A stretch of 64,000 bases of DNA. Origin: Variovorax paradoxus. GTDB taxonomy: Bacteria; Pseudomonadota; Gammaproteobacteria; Burkholderiales; Burkholderiaceae_C. The translations under genes were made by a program, and so were the position numbers. The notes beneath the pieces are model-generated. The model did no database searches. It was not told where the DNA came from and saw only the letters and a list, made by a program, of their open reading frames with translations. Location: assembly GCF_018614875.1 (NCBI RefSeq), contig NZ_JAGGNW010000027.1, positions 1 to 64,000 of the forward strand. The letters run 5' to 3'. Below are positions 52,872 to 63,247 of the stretch, piece after piece; the first letter of the stretch is position 1; every line of letters starts with the position of its first letter.

Positions 52872-53615
52872 ATGATCAAGAACATCCACGGTCGCACGCT
52901 CGAGCTGCTCGGCGAAGCTGTCGTGGCCGGCCGCTATGCGATCGGGGCGTCGATACCGGCCGAGCCCATCCTGGGCGAAGAGCTCGGCGTGAGCCGCACC
53001 GTGGTGCGAGAGGCCATCAAGTCGCTCGCGGCCAAGGGCCTGATCGTGACGGGGCCCAAGGTGGGCACGCGGGTGCTGCCGCAGGACAAGTGGAACTGGT
53101 TCGACCCCGATGTCATCACCTGGCAGTCGCGCGCCGGGCTCACGCCCGAGTTCCTGCGCGACCTGCAGGACCTGCGGCGCGTGGTCGAGCCGGCAGCCGT
53201 GCGGCTGGCGGCCGAGCGGGCCAGCGCGCAGGACATCGAAGAGATCGAGCGTGCCTATGCCGGCATGAAGGAAGCCGTGGAGAACGGCGGCGACTACGTC
53301 ACCTTCGACCTGCGCTTTCACACCGGCCTGCTGAGCGCGGCGCGCAACCGCATGCTGGCGCAGATGAGCAAGGCGCTCAACGCGCTGCTGCGCACCAGCT
53401 TCGAGATCTCGACCAGCAAGCCCGACGGCCCCGCGCTTTCGCTGCCGCTGCACCGCGCGGTGCTCGACGCGGTCATTGCGCACGATCCGGCCAAGGCCGA
53501 GCGCGCGGTCATTCGCCTCATCGACGGCGCGCGGCAGGACATCGAAGACGTGCTCGGCTCGCGCCGACGGCTGCCGCGGCTCGGCAGGCCACCGCCGCGG
53601 CTCAAGGCGAACTAG
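52872..53615 (+). CDS. GntR-family regulator, FadR subfamily
   Basis: 247 residues. Winged-helix N-terminus with SIPAEPILGEELGVSRTVVREAIKSLAAKGLIVTGPKVGTRVLP; C-terminal FCD domain, where DLRFHTGLLSAARNRML and LHRAVLDAVIAHDP carry the metal/ligand His residues. Likely repressor of the divergent dehydratase-DgoK-DgoA operon and of the sugar ABC importer downstream, induced by an aldonate or keto-deoxy acid. ATG 52872 has a weak ribosome site. Confidence 0.92.
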   Translation: MIKNIHGRTLELLGEAVVAGRYAIGASIPAEPILGEELGVSRTVVREAIKSLAAKGLIVTGPKVGTRVLPQDKWNWFDPDVITWQSRAGLTPEFLRDLQDLRRVVEPAAVRLAAERASAQDIEEIERAYAGMKEAVENGGDYVTFDLRFHTGLLSAARNRMLAQMSKALNALLRTSFEISTSKPDGPALSLPLHRAVLDAVIAHDPAKAERAVIRLIDGARQDIEDVLGSRRRLPRLGRPPPRLKAN

Positions 53616-53718
53616 CCGGCGGTCCCAGGTTCAAGGTGCCGGCGCGGCGCGCGCGGCAACAGTTTTTTTAACCCACGCTCGTGTTCCGAGCATTTCCACC
53701 GAAGAAGAAGGAGACACC

Positions 53719-55104
53719 ATGAAAGTCGTCAAGTCGCTGATAGCGCCGACGTTGTTCGCGCTGGGGTTGTTGGCGGCGGCAGGTCCCGCCGCCGCGCAGG
53801 AAAAGCTCACCGTCTGGTGGGTCAAGGGCTTCTACAAGGCGGAGGACGACGCATTGTTCGCCGCCATCAAGAAGTTCGAGGAGAAGAACAAGAACGTGAA
53901 GATCGAGCTGTCGCAGTACCCGATCCAGGACATGATCCCCAAGACCGTGTCCGCGCTCGATTCGGGCAGCCCGCCCGACGTGGCGTACGCCGACGTGTAC
54001 GACTTCCAGGTCACCGGCAAGTGGGCCTTCGACGGCAAGCTCGAAGACCTCGGCAGCGTGCTCACGCCCATCAAGGACCGCTTCGCGCCCAACACGATCG
54101 AGACCACCTACCTCTACAACGACCAGACCAAGAGCAAGGCCTACTACGCCTTCCCGATCAAGCAGCAGACGATGCACATCGAGTACTGGCGCGACATGCT
54201 GGCGGAGGCGGGCCTCAAGGAGGCGGACATCCCGACCACCTGGAAGGAGTACTGGTCGTTCTGGTGCGAGAGGGCGCAAACCGCCAGCCGCAAGGAAAGC
54301 GGCAAGCGCACTTTCGGCATCGGCATGCCGATGGGCGTGGATTCGAGCGACTCGTTCTATTCGTTCCTGACCTTCATGGACGCCTACAACGTCAAGCTGG
54401 TGGACGACAACGGCAAGTTGCTGGTCGACGACCCGAAGGTGCGCACCGGCCTGATCGGCGCGCTGACCGACTACACCACGCCTTACACCAAGGGCTGCAC
54501 GCCGCCGTCGTCGACGAGCTGGAAGGACCCGGACAACAACGTTGCGTTCCACAACAAGACGACCCTGATGACGCACAACGCGACCATCTCCATCGCCGCC
54601 AAGTGGCTCGACGATTCGAACAACGCCTCGCTCACGCCCGAGCAGCGTGAAGAAGCGCGCAAGAACTACACCGAGCGCATCCGCACGGCCGGTTTCCCGA
54701 GCAAGCCCGACGGCAGCAAGATGGTCTATCGCAGCGCGGTGAAGACCGGCGTGGTGTTCAAGGACGCCAAGAACAAGGCGCGCGCCAAGGAATTCGTCGC
54801 CTTCCTGATGCAGGAAGAAAACCTGACGCCGTACGTCGAAGGCTCGCTGGGCCGCTGGTTCCCGGTCACCAAGGCCGCGCAGCAGCGCGACTTCTGGAAG
54901 GCCGACCCGCATCGCCAGTCGGTCTACAACCAGTACGCTGCCGGCACCGTGACCTTCGAATTCACCAAGAACTACAAGTTCACCGTGCTGAACAACGAGA
55001 ACGTCTGGGCCAAGGCCATGAGCCGCGTCGTCACCGACAAGGTGCCGGTGGACAAGGCCGTGGACGAGATGATCGCGCGCATCAAGACGGTAGCGGCGCA
55101 GTAA
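53719..55104 (+). CDS. Sugar ABC transporter binding protein (CUT1)
   Basis: 461 residues. Signal peptide (LLAAAGPAAAQE), then LTVWWVKGFYKAEDDALFAAIKKFEEKN and SGSPPDVAYADVYDFQ: the extracellular solute-binding family 1 (MalE/UgpB type). It binds a sugar or oligosaccharide in the periplasm. AAGGAG lies 5 bases before ATG 53719. First gene of a complete ABC importer operon (binding protein, two permeases, ATPase), 103 bases after the GntR gene. Confidence 0.93.
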   Translation: MKVVKSLIAPTLFALGLLAAAGPAAAQEKLTVWWVKGFYKAEDDALFAAIKKFEEKNKNVKIELSQYPIQDMIPKTVSALDSGSPPDVAYADVYDFQVTGKWAFDGKLEDLGSVLTPIKDRFAPNTIETTYLYNDQTKSKAYYAFPIKQQTMHIEYWRDMLAEAGLKEADIPTTWKEYWSFWCERAQTASRKESGKRTFGIGMPMGVDSSDSFYSFLTFMDAYNVKLVDDNGKLLVDDPKVRTGLIGALTDYTTPYTKGCTPPSSTSWKDPDNNVAFHNKTTLMTHNATISIAAKWLDDSNNASLTPEQREEARKNYTERIRTAGFPSKPDGSKMVYRSAVKTGVVFKDAKNKARAKEFVAFLMQEENLTPYVEGSLGRWFPVTKAAQQRDFWKADPHRQSVYNQYAAGTVTFEFTKNYKFTVLNNENVWAKAMSRVVTDKVPVDKAVDEMIARIKTVAAQ

Positions 55105-55144
55105 GCGGCACGCGCACGGCACCACTTTCATCGGACTGACTCGT

Positions 55145-56020
55145 ATGAGCTCTATCGTCGCCGCCGCGCCGCCAACGGCGCCTGTTGCCAATCTCGGGGC
55201 GCGCCATGCGCGCTGGCAGTTCTGGGGCGCGGTCATGGTCGTGCCCTACCTGCTGGTGTTCGTGGTGTTCGTGCTCTATCCGGTGGGGTACGGGCTGTGG
55301 CTCGCGCGCCATCCGCAAAGCTACGTGAAGCTGGTCGAAGACCCGATCTTCTTCCGCTCAGTGATCAACACGGCCATCTTCCTGGTCGTGGCGATCAACC
55401 TCAAGATGCTCGTGGCGCTGGTGCTCTCGGGCTTCTTCGTGACATCGCGCTGGTGGATCAAGATCGTCTCGGCGATCTTCATCCTGCCATGGGCGATGCC
55501 TTCCATTCCGACCATCCTGTCGATCCGCTTCATGCTCAACCCCGAGTGGGGCGTGATCAACAGCACCATCTTTCGCCTGACGGGCGCCGATGGCCCCAAC
55601 TGGCTCAACGATCCCGCGCTGGCGCTGAGCTTCGCGATGGTGGTGCATGTGTGGAAGTCGCTGCCGTTCTGGACGCTGATCCTGGTGGCGGGGCGGCTCG
55701 CCATTCCCACCGAGCAGTACGAAGCGGCGTCGGTGGACGGCGCCTCGTCGTGGCAGAAATTCCGCTTCGTGAGCTGGCCGGCGCTGAAGACGCTCTACGT
55801 CACCTCGCTGATCCTCTCGATGATCTGGACGCTGGGCGACTTCAACAGCGTCTACCTGCTGACCGGCGGCGGACCTGCCGACCTGACGCACGTGCTGGCC
55901 ACCTTGGGCATCCGCTATCTGCGCCTCGACCAGGTCGACCTGTCGATGGCTTCCATCGTGGTGGCGCTACCGCTCGTGCTGCCCCTCGTGTACTTCATGA
56001 TGAAGAGGCTCTCGAAATGA
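55145..56020 (+). CDS. Sugar ABC transporter permease (MalF type)
   Basis: 291 residues with six helices; EAA loop EQYEAASVDGASSWQKFRFVSWPAL. An N-terminal helix VVPYLLVFVVFVLYPVGYG starts the transmembrane part. Pairs with the next gene's product to form the inner-membrane channel. Its stop overlaps the start of the second permease (ATGA). Confidence 0.93.
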   Translation: MSSIVAAAPPTAPVANLGARHARWQFWGAVMVVPYLLVFVVFVLYPVGYGLWLARHPQSYVKLVEDPIFFRSVINTAIFLVVAINLKMLVALVLSGFFVTSRWWIKIVSAIFILPWAMPSIPTILSIRFMLNPEWGVINSTIFRLTGADGPNWLNDPALALSFAMVVHVWKSLPFWTLILVAGRLAIPTEQYEAASVDGASSWQKFRFVSWPALKTLYVTSLILSMIWTLGDFNSVYLLTGGGPADLTHVLATLGIRYLRLDQVDLSMASIVVALPLVLPLVYFMMKRLSK

Positions 56021-56868
56021 AGAGATGGACCCCCAAGGCCGTCGCGACCGAGGCCAAGCTGCTGCTGATCGGCATTCCGGTGCTGCTGTGGACGCTGATC
56101 CCGGTCTACCACATGGTGCTGTTCGCGATCTCGTCGAAGGACTCCGCGACCTCGGGCCACCTGTGGCCCAAGAACCCGACGCTGGACAACTTCCGCATCG
56201 TGTTCCAGCAGAAGCACTTCTACCTCGACCACTTCTGGCTGCAGCTCTGGAACTCGCTGTTGATCGCGGTGTCGGTAGGGGCGCTCACGCTGTTCGTCGC
56301 GACCACGGCCGCGTTCGCGATCAGCCGGCTGCGCGTGAGAGGCGGGCGCACGGTGATGAACCTGGCGCTCTTCACCTACTTCATTCCCGCGGCTTTCCTC
56401 GCGGTGCCGATGTACAAGACCATGGGCAACTATGGCCTGCTCAACAGCCAGTGGGCGCTGATCCTCGCGATGGTGACCATTGCATCGCCGTATTGCATCT
56501 GGGTGCTGAAGCAGGCTTCCGACAAGCTGCCCTACGAGCTCGACGAAGCGGCGCGCATGGACGGTGCTTCGCCGCTGCAGCTGTTCCGCCTGGTGTACCT
56601 GCCGCTGATGGTGCCGTCGCTGGTGGCGGTGGGCACCTACTCGCTGCTGCTGGCGTGGAACGAATACCTCTACGCCTTTCTGCTTCTGTCGAACGACAGG
56701 AGCGTGACGCTGGCGGTGGCGCTCGGCAACTTCCTCTCGGCCGACGACTCGCCTTGGGAGCTGCTGATGGCCACAGGCCTCATCTATGCATTGCCGCCTG
56801 CGGCGATCTACTACGCCTTCAAGCGCTACATGGTTGGTGGCCTCACCGCTGGCGCCGTCAAGAGCTGA
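56017..56868 (+). CDS. Sugar ABC transporter permease (MalG type)
   Basis: 283 residues, six helices, EAA loop ELDEAARMDGASPLQLFRLVYLPL, MalG-like C-terminus with GLIYALPPAAIYYAFKRYMVGGLTAGAVKS. It starts inside the stop of the first permease, so the two subunits are made in equal amounts. The ATPase gene follows 19 bases after the stop. Confidence 0.94.
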   Translation: MKRWTPKAVATEAKLLLIGIPVLLWTLIPVYHMVLFAISSKDSATSGHLWPKNPTLDNFRIVFQQKHFYLDHFWLQLWNSLLIAVSVGALTLFVATTAAFAISRLRVRGGRTVMNLALFTYFIPAAFLAVPMYKTMGNYGLLNSQWALILAMVTIASPYCIWVLKQASDKLPYELDEAARMDGASPLQLFRLVYLPLMVPSLVAVGTYSLLLAWNEYLYAFLLLSNDRSVTLAVALGNFLSADDSPWELLMATGLIYALPPAAIYYAFKRYMVGGLTAGAVKS

Positions 56869-56887
56869 GCGAACCCTGGGAATAAAA

Positions 56888-57955
<1,068 letters not shown>

Positions 57956-57998
57956 GCTTTTCGCTCAGTCGGTGCGCAGCCGCGCTGACGACCCCAAA

Positions 57999-58027
57999 AA
58001 CAAAGGGCACCGAAGTGCCCTTGTTCA
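57999..58027. terminator. Stem-loop terminator between convergent operons
   Basis: Arms AAGGGCAC (58003-58010) and GTGCCCTT (58015-58022), loop CGAA; extended by flanking AACA/TGTT with one bulge. T-rich on the + side (TTGTT) and an A run at 57995-58000 gives T residues on -. It lies between the ABC ATPase stop and the helicase stop and can serve both. Confidence 0.72.
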
Positions 58028-58060
58028 ATTGTGGGGTAGGTGTCCTACCCGCGGTTCCGC

Positions 58061-59896
58061 TTAACGGCCGAACGAACGGCCGCCGCCGCCGGAGCGGTTG
58101 CCACCACCGCCGCCACCGCCACCGCCGTAGCCACCGCCGCCACCCGAACGGCCACCGCCGCCCGAACGGTTGCCGCCGTAGCCGCCACCACCACCGCCTG
58201 GACGGCCGCGCCCGCGGCCGCCACCCATGTGGTCGACGCTCGTGCGCAACGGATCCGGCTGGCCATCGCCGCCTGCGACTGCTTCGGCGCGCAGGTGCGC
58301 CACCTGGTTGGCTTGCGTCGGGCTGTGGCTGTTGCCGTGATGGCGCGGCTGGCGCTCGTCATGCGGCAAATGATTTTGTTGATGCTGAGGCGCATGGTGC
58401 GGCGTGCGCGCCGGGCCTTGCGGTCCGCGGCCTTGCGGCGCGCGGGCGCCCTGGCCGCGCGGGCCTTGACCCTGGCCTTGGCCGCCCCCGTTGGCATTGC
58501 GGCCTTGGCCGCCGCCGCCCTGGCCGCCACCGCGGCGCTGGCCGCCGCCATTGCCACCACCACCGCCACCGCCACCGCCACCGCCGGCGCGCTCGCCGCC
58601 GCCCTGGCCGGCCTTGTTCTCGCGGATACGCGACAGCATCTCGGTGCGCGCAGCCTTGGCGGCTGCCTGCATCACGTCGCGGCTCGGCGGACGGCCGGCG
58701 CCGCCCCAGATGGTCTGGCGGCCCATGGCGATCGGCTCGGCGCGTTCGCCTTCCTCAGGGCCGAAGCCCTCGACGAACTGCACCGGGATCGTCTGCTTGG
58801 TGAAGCGTTCGATTTCCTGCATGAAGCCTTCTTCGTCCATGCAGACGAAGCTCACGGCCTCGCCGCTCGAACCGGCACGGCCGGTGCGGCCGATGCGGTG
58901 GACGTAGTCTTCGCTGACGTTGGGGATTTCGTAGTTCACGACGTGCGGCAGCTCGTCGATGTCGATGCCGCGGGCCGCGATGTCGGTGGCCACCAGTGCG
59001 CGGATGTCGCCGCTCTTGAAGCCGGCCAGCGCCTGCGTGCGGGCGCTCTGGCTCTTGTTGCCGTGCAGCGCCATCGCCTCGATGCCGTTCTTGGTGAGGA
59101 ATTCGGCCACGCTGTTGGCGCCGAACTTGGTGCGCGTGAACACGAGCACCTGGCTCCACTTGTTCTCGTTGATGATGTGCGCGAGCAGCGCCTTCTTCTT
59201 GCCGCGGCCCACGGGGTGGATCACCTGGGTGATGCGCTGCACGGTGGTGTTGCGCGGCGTGACCTGGATGCTCTGCGGGTTCTTGAGCAGCGTGGCGGCC
59301 AGGTCGCGGATTTCGTCGCTGAAGGTGGCCGAGAACAGCAGGCTCTGCTTTTCCCTGGGCACCAGCGCCAGGATCTTCTTCACGTCGTGGATGAAGCCCA
59401 TGTCGAGCATGCGGTCGGCTTCGTCGAGGACGAGGATCTGGACCTGCGACAGGTCGAGCATGCCCTGCTGCTGCAGGTCGAGCAGGCGGCCGGGGGTGGC
59501 CACGAGGATGTCGACGCCCTTCTTGAGCTTGCTGATCTGCGGGTTCATGCCCACGCCACCGAAGATCACGGTGGAGTCGAGCTGCAGGTACTTGCCGTAG
59601 GTGCGAACCGACTCTTCGACCTGGGCCGCGAGTTCGCGCGTGGGCGTGAGCACCAGGGCACGGATGCCGATGCCGCCGAACTTGTTGGTGGCGCTCGCGC
59701 CCACGCTGAGCTTGTGCAGCAGGGGCAGCGTGAAGGCGGCCGTCTTGCCGGTGCCCGTCTGGGCGCCACCGAGCAGGTCGTGGCCTTCGAGGACCGCGGG
59801 AATGGCTTGCGCCTGGATGGGGGTGGGGGTGTCGTAGCCGTGCTCGTGCACAGCCTTCAAGATGGCGGGAGCCAGCTTCAGTTCATCAAAATTCAT
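58061..59896 (-). CDS. rhlE: DEAD-box ATP-dependent RNA helicase, RhlE-like
   Basis: 611 residues. Q-motif region YDTPTPIQAQAIP, Walker A AQTGTGKTAAF, PTRELAAQ, VATPGRLLD, DEADRMLDMGF, SATFSDE, then the helicase C domain with TDIAARGIDIDELPHVVNYE and YVHRIGRTGRAG. From about residue 440 a long Gly/Gln/Arg-rich tail follows, with runs of up to 11 Gly and RGG/GYGG repeats, able to bind RNA unspecifically or phase-separate. ATG 59896 starts NFDELKLAP, the RhlE/SrmB-type beginning. Likely roles are ribosome assembly, mRNA decay and cold growth. Confidence 0.93.
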   Translation of the reverse strand: MNFDELKLAPAILKAVHEHGYDTPTPIQAQAIPAVLEGHDLLGGAQTGTGKTAAFTLPLLHKLSVGASATNKFGGIGIRALVLTPTRELAAQVEESVRTYGKYLQLDSTVIFGGVGMNPQISKLKKGVDILVATPGRLLDLQQQGMLDLSQVQILVLDEADRMLDMGFIHDVKKILALVPREKQSLLFSATFSDEIRDLAATLLKNPQSIQVTPRNTTVQRITQVIHPVGRGKKKALLAHIINENKWSQVLVFTRTKFGANSVAEFLTKNGIEAMALHGNKSQSARTQALAGFKSGDIRALVATDIAARGIDIDELPHVVNYEIPNVSEDYVHRIGRTGRAGSSGEAVSFVCMDEEGFMQEIERFTKQTIPVQFVEGFGPEEGERAEPIAMGRQTIWGGAGRPPSRDVMQAAAKAARTEMLSRIRENKAGQGGGERAGGGGGGGGGGGNGGGQRRGGGQGGGGQGRNANGGGQGQGQGPRGQGARAPQGRGPQGPARTPHHAPQHQQNHLPHDERQPRHHGNSHSPTQANQVAHLRAEAVAGGDGQPDPLRTSVDHMGGGRGRGRPGGGGGGYGGNRSGGGGRSGGGGGYGGGGGGGGGNRSGGGGRSFGR

Positions 59897-60183
59897 TGGA
59901 AACAATAAGCGCCATACACGGCGCAGTGGCATCGGCCCGCTTGGCGTTTTTTGCAACGCCGAGCCAGTCAAGGCAGATGAAGGTCAGGGGTGGGAGCCGG
60001 AAAACCCGTTGTGAGAAGGGTCTTCTTCGTCCCCGGCAGAGAGCCGGTGTTGCGGGCAACTGGACCCGGCAACGGAGCGTATTGTCGCATGAGTCGATAA
60101 TCCATGGTTTGCCGCGCCCGAATGCTTATTTTCGGGCGACTGCGCTTTCCCCCGAATCTTTGTACCCAAGGTAACTCCCACAG

Positions 60184-61845
60184 ATGGCTCAATACGTCTA
60201 TTCGATGAACCGTGTCAGCAAGACCGTGCCGCCGAAGCGGCAGCTCTTGAAGGACATTTCGCTTTCGTTTTTCCCCGGCGCCAAGATTGGCGTGCTCGGC
60301 CTCAACGGCTCGGGCAAGTCCACCCTGCTCAAGATCATGGCCGGCGTGGACAAGGAGTTCGAGGGCGAGGCGCTGCCCATGCCGGGCATGACCATCGGCT
60401 ACCTGGAGCAGGAGCCCAAGCTCAACAACGAGCACACGGTGCGCGAATCGGTCGAAGAGTCCATGGGCGCAGTCTTCGCGGCCAAGGCGCGTCTTGAAGA
60501 GGTCTACATCGCCTATGGCGAAGAAGACGCCGACTTCGACGCGCTGGCGGCCGAGCAAGCCCAACTCGAAGCCGTCATCGCCACCGCCGGCACCGATTCC
60601 GAGCACCAGCTGGAAATCGCGGCTGACGCGCTGCGCCTCCCGCCGTGGGACGCGAAGATCGGCCTGCTGTCAGGCGGCGAGAAGCGGCGCGTGGCCCTGT
60701 GCCGCTTGCTGCTGTCCAAGCCCGACATGCTGCTGCTCGATGAGCCGACCAACCACTTGGACGCCGAATCGGTGGAGTGGCTCGAAGTGTTCCTGCAGCG
60801 CTTCACCGGCACGGTGGTGGCCATCACCCACGATCGATACTTCCTCGACAACGCCGCCGAATGGATCCTGGAAATGGACCGCGGTCGCGGCATTCCATGG
60901 AAGGGCAACTACAGCACCTGGCTCGAGCAAAAGGGCGAACGCCTGGCACAGGAGCAGAAGGGCGAAGAAGCCCACGCCAAGGCGCTGAAGAAAGAATTGG
61001 AATGGTCGCGCCAGAACCCGAAGGCGCGCCAGGCCAAGAGCAAATCCCGCCTGGCTCGCTTCGAAGAGCTGAGCGACATGGAATACCAGAAGCGCAACGA
61101 GACCCAGGAAATCTTCATTCCTGTGGCGGAGCGGCTGGGCCAGCAGGTGTTCGAGTTCCACGGCGTCAGCAAGTCTTTCGGCGACCGCATGCTGATCGAC
61201 AACCTGAGCTTCACGGTGCCGCCGGGCGCGATCGTCGGCATCATCGGCCCGAACGGCGCCGGCAAGTCAACGCTGTTCAAGCTGCTCGCGGGCAAGGAGC
61301 AGCCGGACGCCGGCCATGTGGTCATCGGCTCGACCGTCAAGGCGGCTTTCGTCGACCAGCACCGCGACGAGCTCGCCAACCAGAAGACCGTGTGGGAAGA
61401 CATCTCGAACGGCCTGGACATCATCAACGTCGGCAAGTTCCAGATGGCCAGCCGTGCGTATGCAGGTCGCTTCAACTTCAACGGTGCGGACCAGCAGAAG
61501 AAGGTCGGCACGCTGTCGGGCGGCGAGCGCGGTCGTTTGCACCTGGCCAAGACCCTGATCGCCGGCGGCAACGTGCTGATGCTCGATGAACCGTCGAACG
61601 ACCTGGACGTGGAAACGCTGCGCGCGCTCGAAGACGCGCTGCTCGAGTTCGCCGGCACGGTCATGGTGATCAGCCATGACCGCTGGTTCCTCGACCGCAT
61701 CGCCACGCACATCCTGGCGGCCGAAGGCGACAGCCAGTGGACCTTCTTCGACGGCAACTACCAGGAGTACGAAGCCGACAAGAAGAAGCGCCTGGGCGAA
61801 GAAGGCGCCAAGCCGAAACGCATGCGCTACAAGGCGCTGAAGTAG
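60184..61845 (+). CDS. ettA: Energy-dependent translational throttle protein EttA
   Basis: 553 residues, ABC-F protein with two ATPase domains and no membrane part. First: GLNGSGKSTLLKIMAG, LSGGEKRRVALCRLLL, LLLDEPTNHLDAESV; linker with EttA-type SRQNPKARQAKSKSRLARFEEL; second: GPNGAGKSTLFKLLAG, LSGGERGRLHLAK, VLMLDEPSNDLDVETL. The 553-residue length and the arm-like insert VFAAKARLEEVYIAYGEEDADFDAL match EttA. Binds the ribosomal E site and gates the first peptide bond by ATP/ADP state. Its stop abuts the stop of the convergent TAXI gene. Confidence 0.95.
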   Translation: MAQYVYSMNRVSKTVPPKRQLLKDISLSFFPGAKIGVLGLNGSGKSTLLKIMAGVDKEFEGEALPMPGMTIGYLEQEPKLNNEHTVRESVEESMGAVFAAKARLEEVYIAYGEEDADFDALAAEQAQLEAVIATAGTDSEHQLEIAADALRLPPWDAKIGLLSGGEKRRVALCRLLLSKPDMLLLDEPTNHLDAESVEWLEVFLQRFTGTVVAITHDRYFLDNAAEWILEMDRGRGIPWKGNYSTWLEQKGERLAQEQKGEEAHAKALKKELEWSRQNPKARQAKSKSRLARFEELSDMEYQKRNETQEIFIPVAERLGQQVFEFHGVSKSFGDRMLIDNLSFTVPPGAIVGIIGPNGAGKSTLFKLLAGKEQPDAGHVVIGSTVKAAFVDQHRDELANQKTVWEDISNGLDIINVGKFQMASRAYAGRFNFNGADQQKKVGTLSGGERGRLHLAKTLIAGGNVLMLDEPSNDLDVETLRALEDALLEFAGTVMVISHDRWFLDRIATHILAAEGDSQWTFFDGNYQEYEADKKKRLGEEGAKPKRMRYKALK

Positions 61846-63240
61846 TCAAGCGCTTTTTGCAGCTTCGGCGGAAGGCTGTGTCCGGGGCGCGAAATCGCCC
61901 GGCTGCGGCCAGCGCATCTGCACGCGCCTGCGCACCGTGTGGATGTTGTTGCGCAGCGCATAGAGCTCGTCGGCGTACGACAGCGGGACGGCCACCTTGT
62001 TCACCACGCGGTCGAGTTCCTCGAGTTCGTCGAGCAGTTCCTCGCGCCCGCCTTGCCGCACATCCACCTTGGCTTCGATGTCGCGCAGCCGCGCATACCA
62101 GCGGAACACCCGCCGCCGCACGCGGAACTGGTAGAGCGGCGGCACCACGCGGCTCAGCGGCAGCATCAGCACCAGCAGGCCGCCGAGCACCAGCCACATG
62201 CGCTCGATCAGGTTGCTGGCCCAGAACGGCAGGTAGCGCTGCCAGAACGGCGGCGTGCCGTTGATCGCGCGGTCGCCCTCGGGGCTCACGGGCAGTTCGC
62301 TGGTGCGCGTGTTGGGAAAGTCGCGCGCGCGGTTGAACCAGCCGGCATCGCTGTGCACGCCCTGCGCGGCCTGCGCGAAGAGCTGCCGCAGCGCGGGATG
62401 GGTCTCGTCGCGCGAGAGCAGCGAGGTGGTGGCCGCGAGCAGCGAGACGTCGGAGGGCGGCAGGTCTTTCGACAGGTCGACCACGCCGCGCGGCAGCGTG
62501 ACCGTCGAGAGGAACGGAAAGCGCCGCGTATAGGCATCGGCCTGGCCGAAGTCCATCAACTTGATGTCGGGCGCGCGCAGCAGCCGCTGCACCTGGGGCG
62601 ACTGCGGCGCCGAGGCCAGCACGATGGCATCGAGCAGGCCGGCCTGGAGCGCTTCGGCCGCGGCCGCCTGTTCGAGATTGGAAAGCTGCAGCGCTTCGGG
62701 CTCGAGGTGGTTGGCCTTGAAGAGCCTTTCCATGATCTCGGGCAGGCCGCTGCCCGCCAGGTCGACGTTGACGCGCAGGCCGCGCAGCTGGGCGAGCGAG
62801 CTCAGGGTGGCCGTCTTGCGGTCGATCTTCTGCGCACTGTCGGCGCGGTAGAAGAGCCAGATCGGCTCGAAGAACAGGCTGCCGAGCGAGGTGAGACCGG
62901 CTTCCTCGTCGGCCACCGGGTCGGCGCTGCCGCCGCGCACAAAGCCCGTGTCGGCGCCGCCGCTGCGCAGCAGCTCCAGGTTCTCGGAAGACCCCGTGGT
63001 GGCCTTGAGCTCCACTTCGATGCCGCTGCTCTTGAGCAACTCGGCATAGCGCTTGCCGAACTGCGAATAGGCGCTGCCGGTCGGGCCGGTCGCCAGCGTC
63101 ACGTGCTTGGGCGGCTGCGGCTGCAGCCACCAGTAGGCGGCGATCAGCAGGCCGATCACGAGGAACACGATCGGGCCCGCCGAGGCGATCAGGTCGCGGA
63201 TCGACAGCAGGATCAGCTTCAGTGTCTTGGGCATGGCCAT
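61846..63240 (-). CDS. Membrane-anchored TAXI-type (TRAP) solute-binding protein
   Basis: 464 residues. N-terminal membrane helix (IVFLVIGLLIAAYWWL) not followed by a cleavage site, TAXI-type binding domain (HVTLATGPTGSAYSQFGKRYAELLKSSGIEVELKATTGSSENLELLRSG, GADTGFVRGG), then a second membrane helix (MWLVLGGLLVLMLPLSRVVPPLYQF) and a cytoplasmic helical tail with KVDVRQGGREELLDELEELDR. Normal TAXI proteins are free periplasmic; this anchored form with a tail has no TRAP membrane subunits nearby, so it may act as a sensor or an orphan. It follows the P1 peptidase gene by 7 bases. Confidence 0.85.
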   Translation of the reverse strand: MAMPKTLKLILLSIRDLIASAGPIVFLVIGLLIAAYWWLQPQPPKHVTLATGPTGSAYSQFGKRYAELLKSSGIEVELKATTGSSENLELLRSGGADTGFVRGGSADPVADEEAGLTSLGSLFFEPIWLFYRADSAQKIDRKTATLSSLAQLRGLRVNVDLAGSGLPEIMERLFKANHLEPEALQLSNLEQAAAAEALQAGLLDAIVLASAPQSPQVQRLLRAPDIKLMDFGQADAYTRRFPFLSTVTLPRGVVDLSKDLPPSDVSLLAATTSLLSRDETHPALRQLFAQAAQGVHSDAGWFNRARDFPNTRTSELPVSPEGDRAINGTPPFWQRYLPFWASNLIERMWLVLGGLLVLMLPLSRVVPPLYQFRVRRRVFRWYARLRDIEAKVDVRQGGREELLDELEELDRVVNKVAVPLSYADELYALRNNIHTVRRRVQMRWPQPGDFAPRTQPSAEAAKSA

Positions 63241-63247
63241 GGGGAAC

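Noticed and set aside
59897..60183. 287-base gap before ettA as a possible small RNA gene
   Set aside because: Only a six-pair stem (GGCGTT/AACGCC) around a T run is visible; no tRNA-like or known RNA structure.
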